The notes beneath the pieces are model-generated. The model saw only the letters and a program-made list of their open reading frames with translations, was not told the DNA's origin and ran no database searches. A stretch of 37,703 nt of DNA, taken from contig JALFAD010000007.1 of assembly GCA_022772525.1 (NCBI GenBank), forward strand, positions 1 through 37,703, given 5' to 3'. The stretch's first letter is position 1. Each line of letters starts with the position of its first letter. This stretch comes from Clostridiales bacterium (lineage in GTDB: Bacteria; Bacillota; Clostridia; Oscillospirales; Oscillospiraceae). Both the position numbers and the translations under genes were made by a program. Of this stretch, positions 30,577-37,703 are shown in pieces.

Positions 30577-31343
30577 TCGTCCACTCTTTCCGCCTTGCGG
30601 CACAGTCCGGTGGTACTGTCAATGGTGAACAGCACCGCCTCCATTTTGGTGGGGCCTTCCGCCCAGCGGTAGCGCTCGGTCAGGTCGCCCCGGAATTTGG
30701 CAATCGACAGATCGGGCCGGATGCCCAAAATCGAATCCCTTGGGCCGGTCATGCCAAGGTCGGTGACATAGCCCGTGCCCTTGGGTAAGACACGGGCGTC
30801 CGCCGTGGGCACATGGGTGTGGGTTCCCCAGACGGCGCTGACCCGTCCGTCCAGCAGATAGCCCATAGCCAGCTTTTCCGAGGTGGCCTCCGCATGGATT
30901 TCCACCAGAATGATCTTCGTGTCAATTTCCCTCAGAATTTTGTCGATGAGCAGGAATGGATTGTCCGGGCCGTAGTCCATATTGCACCGCCCGATCAGGT
31001 CAATGACCGCAACCGGCCCGGCCTTGGTGTCAAACACCTGCCAGCCCCGTCCGGGCACTTGAGGGGCATAGTTGGCGGGCCGCAGAATCCGGGGGCAGTC
31101 CTCCATAAAGTCCACGATCTCCCGCTTGCCCCAAGTGTGGTTGCCCATGGTGATCACGTCCGCCCCTGCGTCCAGAATGTCCTCCGCCTGATGGGGCAGC
31201 AGTCCCACCACTGCGGCGTTCTCCCCGTTGACCACGGTAAAATCCGCCCCGGTTTTCCGTTTCAGCTGCCGCAGGTGACGGCGCACCCGGTCAAGCCCCG
31301 GGTTTCCCACCACGTCGCCTACCGCCAATACCTTAAAATCCAT
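30567..31343 (-). CDS. ymdB: YmdB-type metallophosphoesterase (TIGR00282)
   Basis: 258 residues, ATG 31343 with GGAGGAACACT. Metal-binding motifs: GDVVG (9-13), NGEN (39-42), GNHTWGKRE (67-75), His150 (VEIHAEATSEK) and THTHVPTADARVLP (174-187), all diagnostic of the family. Bacillus YmdB hydrolyses 2',3'-cyclic nucleotides and interacts with RNA-decay machinery, affecting biofilm and motility genes. Here it heads an operon with the YhaO/YhaN-like repair pair, an unusual partnership to my knowledge. Confidence 0.95.
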   Translation of the reverse strand: MDFKVLAVGDVVGNPGLDRVRRHLRQLKRKTGADFTVVNGENAAVVGLLPHQAEDILDAGADVITMGNHTWGKREIVDFMEDCPRILRPANYAPQVPGRGWQVFDTKAGPVAVIDLIGRCNMDYGPDNPFLLIDKILREIDTKIILVEIHAEATSEKLAMGYLLDGRVSAVWGTHTHVPTADARVLPKGTGYVTDLGMTGPRDSILGIRPDLSIAKFRGDLTERYRWAEGPTKMEAVLFTIDSTTGLCRKAERVDEWD

Positions 31344-31369
31344 TAGTGTTCCTCCAATCTCGTATGCCC

Positions 31370-31398
31370 ATTATATACCAGAATGCCCGGTTTCGCAA
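31370..31398 (-). promoter_or_regulatory. Promoter of the ymdB operon
   Basis: Minus strand: TTGCGA (31398-31393), 17 bases, TATAAT (31375-31370). Confidence 0.75.
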
Positions 31399-31426
31399 GT
31401 ATTAGCACCATTGGGACATTTCACCC

Positions 31427-31455
31427 TTGACTTATGGGGAAAACCACCGCATAAT
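31427..31455 (+). promoter_or_regulatory. Promoter of the second LRR-like gene
   Basis: TTGACT (31427-31432), 17 bases, CATAAT (31450-31455), divergent from the ymdB promoter. Confidence 0.7.
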
Positions 31456-31509
31456 AAAGGGAAGCATTGGCAGGGAAGCCCCTGCCTGAATATCCGGGGG
31501 GAACGAATT

Positions 31510-33108
31510 ATGCGCGGAAAAACGGCGCTTCTGGCGACTCTTCTGGCACTGGCGGTCTTGCTGGCTGCCTCCGGAGGAACCGCCCTGATCCTGCATGACA
31601 ATTATCTCATCGATTTCCAGCTTTATCCAAAGAATGCCGTGAGTATGGATCTGCGGGGGCAGGATATCAGTATTGACCATTACGAGGCCCTGCGGCAGAA
31701 GCTGCCGGGATGCAAAATTCTCTGGGACGTGCCCTTTCAGGGTGAAAAGCTGCCCAGCGATACCACGGTCATCACGGTGGACACCCTGACGGAAGAGGAT
31801 GTAAGCGCGCTGGCCTGCTTCCCAAAGCTGGAGACGGTTCACGCGGAGAACTGCCGGGACTATGACAGTCTGCTGCGCCTGCGGAAAGCGTACCCAAATG
31901 TGACGGTTTCCAGCCGGGTGACCCTGGACGGCACCGAGTATCCAGCGGATACCGATACGGTGGAGCTGCGCACCGCCAGCCCCGAAAATCTGGAATTGCT
32001 GCCGTTCCTGACGGAACTGCGCACGGTGATTGCCGACGGTGGCGATGCGCCTCAGGATTTTTCAGAGCTGAGCCGGTATTGCGAGGAAGAGGGCCTGAAT
32101 TTCAGGCTCCACATCGGTGAGGAGCTGGTAGATGCCAACGTTCAGGAGCTGACGGTGGAAGGGATTGCCGACGCCGATCTTTCCCTGCTGGGCAGCCTGC
32201 CGAATCTGAAGAAGCTGCATATGGTGGACCCGGCGGCAGACCCGGCGGCGCTGACGGCGCTTTCGGCAGCCTACCCGGACATGGACATCAGCTGGGAGGT
32301 GCACATCGGGGACAGCGTGTTCCAGAGCACGGATACTGAGGTGGATCTGTCTCAGACTGTGGTGACGGATATCGCCGAGGTGGAAAAGCAGATGGCATAT
32401 CTGCCAAATGCGGAAAAAGTGATTTTCGGCCTGTGCGGCAGGGACAATCCCGACTGGGGCAACAGCAAGGCCAAGGTCGTGGCCTGCGACATTGAAAATG
32501 AAGATATGGCGGCCTACCGTGACCGGGTTCGGGACAAGTACAAGGTGGTGTGGACGGTTCGTTTAGGCCCCAGCATTGCTCTGCGGACGGACAAGGACAA
32601 CTTCATGCCAAACCACTTTGGCGTGGGCCGACTGTTCGACGACTATGCCTACAATCTGCGCTACTGCGAGGATATGGTCTGCCTGGACGTGGGCCACATG
32701 ACCCTGACGGATATCAGCTTTGTGGAATTCATGCCCAAGCTCAAATACCTGATTCTTGCCTGGACGGAGGTTCAGTACATTGAGCCGATTCGCAGCTGCA
32801 AGAACCTGATCTGGCTGGAGCTGGACAACAGCTGCATCCGGGATTATTCGCCGCTGGTGGACTGCACCGCCCTTCAGGATTTGAACATCGGCAAGACCTT
32901 CTGCGACATCACGCCCATTACGAAAATGACCTGGCTGAAAAACCTGTACATGATCTTCTGTGACGGCGGCAAAGCCTGGCAGTGCACGCAGGCCCTGCCG
33001 GATACCCATGTGGTTGCCAACGGTGACGCGACCGTCGGCGGCGGCTGGCGGCGGCTGCCCAATTACTACGATATGCGGGACTGCCTCGGGATGTATTACA
33101 TGAACTGA
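31510..33108 (+). CDS. Membrane-anchored leucine-rich-repeat-like protein (paralogue 2)
   Basis: 532 residues from ATG 31510 (CGGGGGG ribosome site). One N-terminal membrane helix (about 5-28); no lipobox Cys. The ectodomain repeats the plan of 8113-9780: SMDLRGQDISIDHY (45-58), ILWDVPFQ (70-77), then ~60-70-residue units with the V-x3-V-x3-G-x3-Y/F-x3-T pattern (VTVSSRVTLDGTEYPADTDT; MDISWEVHIGDSVFQSTDTE). An LRR-like C-terminal third follows (LKYLILAWTEVQYIEPI, LIWLELDNSCIRDYSPL). It is divergent from ymdB and 86 bases before a class B sortase. No catalytic motif; a binding or scaffold role outside the membrane is inferred. Confidence 0.83.
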   Translation: MRGKTALLATLLALAVLLAASGGTALILHDNYLIDFQLYPKNAVSMDLRGQDISIDHYEALRQKLPGCKILWDVPFQGEKLPSDTTVITVDTLTEEDVSALACFPKLETVHAENCRDYDSLLRLRKAYPNVTVSSRVTLDGTEYPADTDTVELRTASPENLELLPFLTELRTVIADGGDAPQDFSELSRYCEEEGLNFRLHIGEELVDANVQELTVEGIADADLSLLGSLPNLKKLHMVDPAADPAALTALSAAYPDMDISWEVHIGDSVFQSTDTEVDLSQTVVTDIAEVEKQMAYLPNAEKVIFGLCGRDNPDWGNSKAKVVACDIENEDMAAYRDRVRDKYKVVWTVRLGPSIALRTDKDNFMPNHFGVGRLFDDYAYNLRYCEDMVCLDVGHMTLTDISFVEFMPKLKYLILAWTEVQYIEPIRSCKNLIWLELDNSCIRDYSPLVDCTALQDLNIGKTFCDITPITKMTWLKNLYMIFCDGGKAWQCTQALPDTHVVANGDATVGGGWRRLPNYYDMRDCLGMYYMN

Positions 33109-33136
33109 CATAAGAATTTCTTAAACTTCTGTCGGC

Positions 33137-33165
33137 TTGACTGCCGGGGGTTTCTATACTATAAT
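33137..33165 (+). promoter_or_regulatory. Promoter of the sortase gene
   Basis: TTGACT (33137-33142), 17 bases, TATAAT (33160-33165). Confidence 0.8.
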
Positions 33166-33194
33166 ATGAGAATAATGAGGAATGGAGGTACTCT

Positions 33195-33989
33195 ATGAAA
33201 AAAACACTCTTTACAGTAACCGTCCTCCTGCTTGTGGCAGCTTTCGGCATCAGTGCCTTTATGGTTGGTAATTATTTGCTTGACGGCAAGAAACAGGCAG
33301 ACCGGATGGACGAGCTTTCTCAGGTGGTTTCCGAGGCCCAGACCGAGACGACCACAGAGGCGACAACGGAGGGCACCACCGAGGCGACCCAGCCGAAGGA
33401 AACCACCGCGCCGGGTATGCTCCCCGGCTATAAGGAAATCTATGAGCAGAACAACGATACCGTTGGCTGGATCAAGATGGAAGGCACCAAGATCAACTAC
33501 CCTGTCATGCAGACTCCGGACGATCCCAACTACTACCTGTACCGGGATTTTGATAAGAAGGACAGCAAGCGCGGCAGCATCTACGCCTGGGGCGAGGCGG
33601 ACATCAACAAGCCCAGCGACAACATTACCCTGTTCGGCCATCACATGGCGGACGGCAGTATGTTCGCCGCGCTGAACCAGTACACCAGCAAGGACGCCTG
33701 GGACAAGAACAACCTGATCTTCTTCGATACGCTGAACGAGTACCACACCTACAAAATTTTCGCGGTGTTCAAGACCTCCGCTAATGTGGGCGAGGGCTTC
33801 AGCTACCACAAGTTCGTGGATGCCGCCAATGAGAAGGAGTTCAATGACTTCGTGTCCACCTGCAAGAAGCTGTCCTTCTACGACACCGGCATCACTCCCG
33901 CCTACGGCGATAAGCTGATCTGTCTGTCCACCTGCGAGTATACGCTGGACAATGGACGTCTGGTGGTCGCCGCCGTGCGGATTACCTGA
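33195..33989 (+). CDS. srtB: Class B sortase
   Basis: 264 residues, ATG 33195 with ATGGAGGT. N-terminal membrane anchor (about 5-28), then a Thr/Glu-rich linker (50-72) and the sortase barrel. Catalytic residues: His149 in LFGHHM, Cys247 in LSTCEYT and Arg255 in DNGRLVV. The GWIKMEGTKINYPVMQ segment (91-106) is typical of class B. Sortases link surface proteins carrying a C-terminal sorting motif to the cell wall. Class B enzymes of clostridia accept motifs of the (S/N/P)PxTG type; a protein ending with NPRTG is encoded at 5497-8043, although its anchor is incomplete. Monocistronic, with its own promoter and terminator. Confidence 0.93.
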   Translation: MKKTLFTVTVLLLVAAFGISAFMVGNYLLDGKKQADRMDELSQVVSEAQTETTTEATTEGTTEATQPKETTAPGMLPGYKEIYEQNNDTVGWIKMEGTKINYPVMQTPDDPNYYLYRDFDKKDSKRGSIYAWGEADINKPSDNITLFGHHMADGSMFAALNQYTSKDAWDKNNLIFFDTLNEYHTYKIFAVFKTSANVGEGFSYHKFVDAANEKEFNDFVSTCKKLSFYDTGITPAYGDKLICLSTCEYTLDNGRLVVAAVRIT

Positions 33990-33995
33990 TTTTTC

Positions 33996-34025
33996 AAAAG
34001 CCTGCCTGCAAAGGCAGGCTTTTTT
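33996..34025 (+). terminator. Terminator of the sortase gene
   Basis: AAAAGCCTGCC (33996-34006) pairs with GGCAGGCTTTT (34013-34023) around TGCAAA, with six T in total. Confidence 0.9.
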
Positions 34026-34034
34026 CATGCTTGT

Positions 34035-34154
34035 TTGGTTCCGCTTGCCGGCCCCGATCTGCGCGCCGTGGGCCGGGCCGGACAGGCAAAGCTGACGATT
34101 TCCACCGATCAGACGGATGACGTGGAAATTCTGTTTCAAATCCATAAAAACTGA
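34035..34154 (+). pseudogene. Possible 3' vestige of a gene
   Basis: A frame of 39 residues ending AKLTISTDQTDDVEILFQIH-KN has a protein-like composition but no ATG or ribosome site, and begins directly after a terminator. It may be the tail of a lost gene; chance is also possible. Confidence 0.2.
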
Positions 34155-34229
34155 CGGAACAGGCGGGGACAATTTGTCTCCTATCCACAGAAATCATGGA
34201 AATTTTACAAAGAAAATCGAGGATACATA

Positions 34230-34258
34230 TTGACAAGCGCTGGAAAGAGTGGTATTCT
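34230..34258 (+). promoter_or_regulatory. Promoter of the fhs-fchA-folD region
   Basis: TTGACA (34230-34235), 17 bases, TATTCT (34253-34258). Start of transcription would fall near 34265, inside the palindrome that follows. Confidence 0.8.
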
Positions 34259-34261
34259 TAT

Positions 34262-34281
34262 TTCGGTACTTAAGTACCGAA
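34262..34281. promoter_or_regulatory. Perfect 20-bp palindrome over the fhs transcription start (likely operator)
   Basis: The half-site TTCGGTACTT is followed directly by its exact complement. It begins three bases after the -10 box, spanning roughly -3 to +17, a position where a bound protein would block initiation. The regulator is not identified. Confidence 0.65.
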
Positions 34282-34286
34282 TAAAT

Positions 34287-34360
34287 ATGCGGTGAGCCAC
34301 TTCAACGGCAGCCGCATCCATCCTGTATGGGCCGATCCTCACAAAACGGTAGGCACCAAC
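34287..34360 (+). other. fhs leader with competing stem options
   Basis: ATGCGG (34287-34292) can pair with CCGCAT (34312-34317). The overlapping GTGAG (34292-34296) can pair with CTCAC (34338-34342), and GGTG (34291-34294) with CACC (34354-34357). I could not match it to a known riboswitch class. Confidence 0.3.
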
Positions 34361-34382
34361 ATATTACAAGGAGTGTATTATC

Positions 34383-36059
34383 ATGGGATTCAAGTCTGAC
34401 ATCGAAATCGCACAGGAAACCGAGATGCTGCACATTCGCGAGATCGCAAAGACCGCGGGCGTGGACGAGAAGTATCTGGAGCAGTACGGCAACTACAAGG
34501 CCAAGGTTGACTACAACATCCTGAAGGACATGGCTGACAAGCCCAACGGCAAGCTGGTTCTGGTCACCGCCATCAACCCCACCCCCGCCGGTGAGGGCAA
34601 GACCACGACCACCGTTGGTCTGGCTGACGCCATGCGCAAGCTGGGCAAGAACGTCATGGTCGCCCTGCGTGAGCCCTCTCTTGGCCCCGTGTTCGGCGTC
34701 AAGGGCGGCGCTGCCGGCGGCGGCTACGCTCAGGTCGTCCCCATGGAGGACATCAACCTGCACTTCACCGGTGACTTCCATGCCATCGGCGCTGCCAACA
34801 ACCTGCTGGCTGCGATGATCGACAACCATATTTATCAGGGCAACGCTCTGGGCATTGACCCCCGTCAGATTACCTGGCGTCGCTGCGTTGACATGAACGA
34901 CCGTCAGCTCCGCTTCGTCGTCGACGGTCTGGGCGGCAAGGTCAACGGCACTCCCCGTGAGGACGGCTACGACATCACCGTGGCTTCCGAGATCATGGCA
35001 GTTCTGTGCCTGGCCTCCGACATCACCGACCTGAAGAACCGTTTGGCCCGCCTGGTGGTTGGCTACACCTACGCCGGCAAGCCCGTCACCGCCGGTGACC
35101 TGAACGCGCAGGGCGCTATGGCCGCTCTGCTGAAGGATGCTCTGAAGCCCAACCTGGTTCAGACGCTGGAGCACACCCCCGCGTTTGTCCACGGCGGCCC
35201 CTTCGCCAACATCGCTCACGGCTGCAACTCCGTTACCGCTACCAAGATCGCTCTGAAGCTGGGCGACTACGCCATCACCGAGGCCGGCTTCGGCGCTGAC
35301 CTGGGCGCTGAGAAGTTCCTGGACATCAAGTGCCGCATGGCGGGCCTGAAGCCCTCCTGTGTGGTTCTGGTCGCTACCGCCCGTGCTCTCAAGTACAACG
35401 GCGGCGTGCCCAAGGCCGAGACCGGCAAGGAGAATCTGGAGGCTTTGGAGAAGGGCCTGCCCAACCTGCTGCAGCACGTTTCCAACATTACCACCGTTTA
35501 CAAGCTGCCCTGCGTGGTCGCTATCAACCGCTTCCCCACCGACACCGAGGCTGAGCTGAAGCTCATCGAGACCAAGTGCAAGGAGCTGGGCGTCAACGTT
35601 GCTCTGTCCGAGGTTTGGGGCAAGGGCGGCGAAGGCGGCATCGAGCTGGCTAAGGAAGTTGTCCGTCTGTGCGAGCAGCCCAACGACTTCACCTTCGCTT
35701 ACGAGCTGGATTGCAGCATCAAGGAGAAGATCGAGGCCATCGCCAAGAAGATCTACCACGCTGACGGCGTGAACTTCACCGCCAACGCCGAGAAGCAGAT
35801 CAAGACCCTGACCGAGCTGGGCTACGATCATATGCCCATCTGCATGGCCAAGACCCAGTATTCCTTCTCCGACGATCAGACCAAGCTGGGCGCACCCCGC
35901 GGCTTCACCATCACCGTTCGCAACGTGAAGGTTTCCGCCGGTGCCGGATTCCTGGTTGCTCTGACCGGCGAAATCATGACCATGCCCGGCCTGCCCAAGG
36001 TCCCCGCCGCCGAGCGCATCGACGTGGACGAGGACGGCAAGATCTCCGGCCTGTTCTAA
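34383..36059 (+). CDS. fhs: Formate-tetrahydrofolate ligase
   Basis: 558 residues, ATG 34383 with AAGGAG. The P-loop-like signature [12 protein letters not shown] is at 66-77, and the family segments [20 protein letters not shown] and [17 protein letters not shown] follow. It makes 10-formyl-THF from formate, THF and ATP, feeding purine synthesis and the one-carbon (or acetogenic methyl branch) pathway. Codon use is strongly biased (CTG, GGC, AAG, ATC, GTC), more than its neighbours, which suggests high expression. It is followed by fchA and folD, the next two steps of the same pathway. Its promoter and start-site palindrome point to tight control. Length and motifs are normal. Confidence 0.97.
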   Translation: MGFKSDIEIAQETEMLHIREIAKTAGVDEKYLEQYGNYKAKVDYNILKDMADKPNGKLVLVTAINPTPAGEGKTTTTVGLADAMRKLGKNVMVALREPSLGPVFGVKGGAAGGGYAQVVPMEDINLHFTGDFHAIGAANNLLAAMIDNHIYQGNALGIDPRQITWRRCVDMNDRQLRFVVDGLGGKVNGTPREDGYDITVASEIMAVLCLASDITDLKNRLARLVVGYTYAGKPVTAGDLNAQGAMAALLKDALKPNLVQTLEHTPAFVHGGPFANIAHGCNSVTATKIALKLGDYAITEAGFGADLGAEKFLDIKCRMAGLKPSCVVLVATARALKYNGGVPKAETGKENLEALEKGLPNLLQHVSNITTVYKLPCVVAINRFPTDTEAELKLIETKCKELGVNVALSEVWGKGGEGGIELAKEVVRLCEQPNDFTFAYELDCSIKEKIEAIAKKIYHADGVNFTANAEKQIKTLTELGYDHMPICMAKTQYSFSDDQTKLGAPRGFTITVRNVKVSAGAGFLVALTGEIMTMPGLPKVPAAERIDVDEDGKISGLF

Positions 36060-36121
36060 TTCTGCGGAAACTCTGACTTGATCGTCTGCGGCTGAGCAGC
36101 GGATCTTTTCCACCGGCTGTG

Positions 36122-36171
36122 CGGTTCCCAAAGCGGGAAATACACAAAGTATTCCTCCGCTTTGGGAACCG
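36122..36171. other. 15-bp perfect stem hairpin between fhs and fchA
   Basis: CGGTTCCCAAAGCGG (36122-36136) pairs with CCGCTTTGGGAACCG (36157-36171), with an inner AATAC/GTATT pair. No T-run follows. It may stabilise the fhs mRNA or partly terminate it, separating fhs levels from fchA-folD. Confidence 0.7.
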
Positions 36172-36314
36172 TCACCCGATGAAAAATCTCTCGCTGTCAG
36201 CGCTTGCCGATCCAGCCAGAGCTTCCTTCGTGTATTCCAGCGTGGGCGAATTGCGCCTGCGTTTTCTTACATTGCGGTATTTTCGATTTATTAACAACAA
36301 AGGAGAATTCCCTT

Positions 36315-36935
36315 ATGGATATGACAATGGAATCCTGCCGGAAATTTGTGGAGGTCCTGGCCTCCGATGCCCCGGCCCCCGGCGGCGGCGGCGCTGCTGC
36401 CCTGGTGGGCGCCATCGGCACGGCCCTTGGCAACATGGTGGGCTCCCTCACCCTGGGCAAGAAGAAGTATGCCGATGTGCAGGAGGAGATCATCGCCCTG
36501 AAAAAGCGCTGTGACGAACTGCAGAAGGAGCTTTTGGACCAGGTGGAGGCCGATGACAAGGGCTTCGTGCCCCTGGCCAAGGCCTACGGCATTCCCAAGG
36601 ACGACCCCAACCGGGACGCCATCCTGGAGGAGGCCACCGTCACCGCCTGCGCCGTGCCCATGCACATCATGGAGCTGTGCTGCCAGGCCCTGGATTGCGT
36701 TGCCGTTTTCGCCGCCAAGGGCAGCCGTCTGGCTGTGTCCGATGCCGGCTGCGCCGCCGTGTGCTGCAAGGCAGCGTTGCAGGCTGCATCGCTGAATGTG
36801 TTCATCAACACCAAGAGCCTGAAAAGCCGGGAGACCGCCCAGGCCATGAACGATAAGGCCAACGGTATGCTGAATGCCTATGTCCCCAAGGCGGATGAAA
36901 TCTTCAATAGCGTCAAATCGCTCTTCGGTCAATAA
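36315..36935 (+). CDS. fchA: Methenyltetrahydrofolate cyclohydrolase, FchA family
   Basis: 206 residues, ATG 36315 nine bases after AGGAG. It belongs to the formiminotransferase-cyclodeaminase/cyclohydrolase family, with PAPGGGGAAALVGAIGTALG (21-40) as the folate-binding signature near the N-terminus. It interconverts 10-formyl-THF and 5,10-methenyl-THF. The gene lies between fhs and folD with a 26-base gap to folD. Its presence beside a folD gene is notable because a bifunctional FolD would make it redundant (see the folD entry). The cyclodeaminase alternative is less likely given the neighbours. Confidence 0.92.
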   Translation: MDMTMESCRKFVEVLASDAPAPGGGGAAALVGAIGTALGNMVGSLTLGKKKYADVQEEIIALKKRCDELQKELLDQVEADDKGFVPLAKAYGIPKDDPNRDAILEEATVTACAVPMHIMELCCQALDCVAVFAAKGSRLAVSDAGCAAVCCKAALQAASLNVFINTKSLKSRETAQAMNDKANGMLNAYVPKADEIFNSVKSLFGQ

Positions 36936-36961
36936 AGAATCTTACTTAGGAGGAATTCCCT

Positions 36962-37703
36962 ATGGCAAAACTGTTACTTGGCAAAGAAGTTACCGATGCA
37001 CTGAATGCATCCCTGCAGACCCGTACCGCCGTCCTGCGCGAAAAGGGCACCGTCCCCACCCTGGGCATCATCCGTGTGGGCGCCAACCCGAGCGACCTGA
37101 GCTATGAAAAGGGCGCTGTGAAGCGGGCCGAGCTGGTGGGCGTGGAGGTCAAGAAGTTCGAGCTGCCCGAGGACGCTTCCAAGGAGGATGTCCTGGCCGT
37201 CATCGATCAGGTCAACGCCGACGATTCCATCCACGGCGTGCTCATGTTCCGGCCCCTGCCCAAGCACCTGAAGGCAGACCAGAACGAGATCTGCAACCGG
37301 CTTGACCCCAAAAAGGATGTGGACTGCATGACCCATATGTCCAATGCCGGTGTGTTCGAGGGCCTGGACCTGGGCTATGCCCCCTGCACCCCCGCCGCCT
37401 GCATGGAGATCCTGGACTACTACGGCATCGACTGCAAGGGCAAGAACGCTGTTGTGATTGGCCGGAGCCTGGTTGTCGGCAAGCCCGCCGCCATGATGCT
37501 CATGGGCAAGAACGCCACCGTCACCGTCTGCCACACCCGGACTGTGAACACCGCTGAAATCTGCAAGCGGGCGGATATTATTGTCTCCGCCGCCGGTGTC
37601 CTGAACTCCCTGACTGCCGACTTTGTCCGGCCCGGCCAGGTGGTCATCGATGTGTCCATCAACTGGGACGCGAACAAGCCCAACGCCAAGGGCGGTCTGG
37701 GCG
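36962..37703 (+). CDS. folD: Methylenetetrahydrofolate dehydrogenase (FolD family), partial
   Basis: ATG 36962 with AGGAGGAAT; 247 residues are visible before the window ends. The N-terminal catalytic domain holds Tyr48 in LSYEKGAVK. The NAD(P)-binding domain has VVIGRSLVVGKPAA (164-177) and ends in VIDVSINW (228-235). FolD normally carries out both dehydrogenase and cyclohydrolase steps. Aligned by eye, the cyclohydrolase lysine expected four residues after the tyrosine is Ala52 (Lys at +6 is kept), the usual QLPLP is FRPLP (96-100), and the Ser three before the tyrosine is Asp. This suggests a dehydrogenase relying on FchA for the other step. The 3' end lies outside the window. Confidence 0.93.
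   Translation, partial: MAKLLLGKEVTDALNASLQTRTAVLREKGTVPTLGIIRVGANPSDLSYEKGAVKRAELVGVEVKKFELPEDASKEDVLAVIDQVNADDSIHGVLMFRPLPKHLKADQNEICNRLDPKKDVDCMTHMSNAGVFEGLDLGYAPCTPAACMEILDYYGIDCKGKNAVVIGRSLVVGKPAAMMLMGKNATVTVCHTRTVNTAEICKRADIIVSAAGVLNSLTADFVRPGQVVIDVSINWDANKPNAKGGLG

Larger units (their letters stand above)
33990..34382. other. Intergenic region between sortase and fhs
   Basis: It holds the sortase terminator, a possible vestige of a gene (34035-34154), the fhs promoter, a perfect palindrome over the start site and a ~100-base leader with competing stems. No intact gene is supported. Confidence 0.7.

Noticed and set aside
34282..34382. ZTP (pfl) or tetrahydrofolate riboswitch before fhs
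   Set aside because: These classes occur near one-carbon genes, but the conserved cores I know were not found in the leader.
34302..36131. 609-codon minus-strand frame antisense to fhs
   Set aside because: Same artefact: a shadow of the highly biased fhs gene, with no family features and no ribosome site.
1..37703. CRISPR array
   Set aside because: No series of regularly spaced direct repeats was seen; repeats here are inverted or present in two or three copies.

Overview
The window looks like the chromosome of a moderately GC-rich, anaerobic, low-GC-relative Gram-positive bacterium, most likely a gut Clostridia of the Oscillospirales/Ruminococcaceae type. This is an inference from gene content: a trimeric [FeFe]-hydrogenase, a fhs-fchA-folD one-carbon operon, BlaI/M56 regulation, a class B sortase, DUF5662, and strong AGGAGG ribosome sites with TTGaca-17-TATaaT promoters. 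No rRNA or tRNA gene and no CRISPR array was seen.

Layout. 1-2900 is the end of an integrated element: a truncated small DNA-binding-type protein, a ParB-like protein, a 50-residue protein and a large serine recombinase. Its tail runs through its own terminator into a compact 94-bp inverted-repeat structure. 2986-5160 (minus strand) is a sugar module, fructokinase plus D-lyxose/D-mannose isomerase, with only the 3' end of a sugar-binding protein left behind it. 5161-5496 is a gene-free stretch full of hairpins. 5497-12462 (plus) encodes a secreted PHP-domain protein, a membrane-anchored leucine-rich-repeat-like protein, an MBOAT acyltransferase and a DHHW/AlgJ-like protein, together a cell-surface module. 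12463-12899 is a repeat island. 12900-15072 is a MoxR ATPase plus CoxE-like VWA protein pair, followed by the HydC-HydB-HydA hydrogenase operon (15297-19369).

19370-20672 holds a MITE-like repeat in the leader of an unrecognised gene. Converging on it is a Kef/NhaP-type antiporter, then an M56 (BlaR1-like) sensor with an unusual ectodomain and its BlaI repressor (minus strand). Two clear operators overlap the BlaI promoter. Divergent from that promoter are a DUF5662 gene and an overlapping glycosyltransferase-like gene. A tightly overlapping minus-strand operon (YmdB, YhaO/SbcD-like nuclease, YhaN/SbcC-like ATPase) follows.

31427-33989 carries a second copy of the leucine-rich-repeat-like protein and a class B sortase. 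34230 to the end is fhs, fchA and folD (cut by the window end). fhs has a strong promoter with a perfect 20-bp palindrome over its start site. The folD product appears to lack the canonical cyclohydrolase lysine, which would fit the separate cyclohydrolase FchA encoded just before it.

The most interesting leads are the paralogous LRR-like membrane proteins next to surface-modification and sortase genes, the Cys/His-tailed MoxR-CoxE pair beside the hydrogenase, the M56/BlaI unit facing DUF5662, the structured element at the recombinase end, and the dispersed repeat shared by two intergenic regions.
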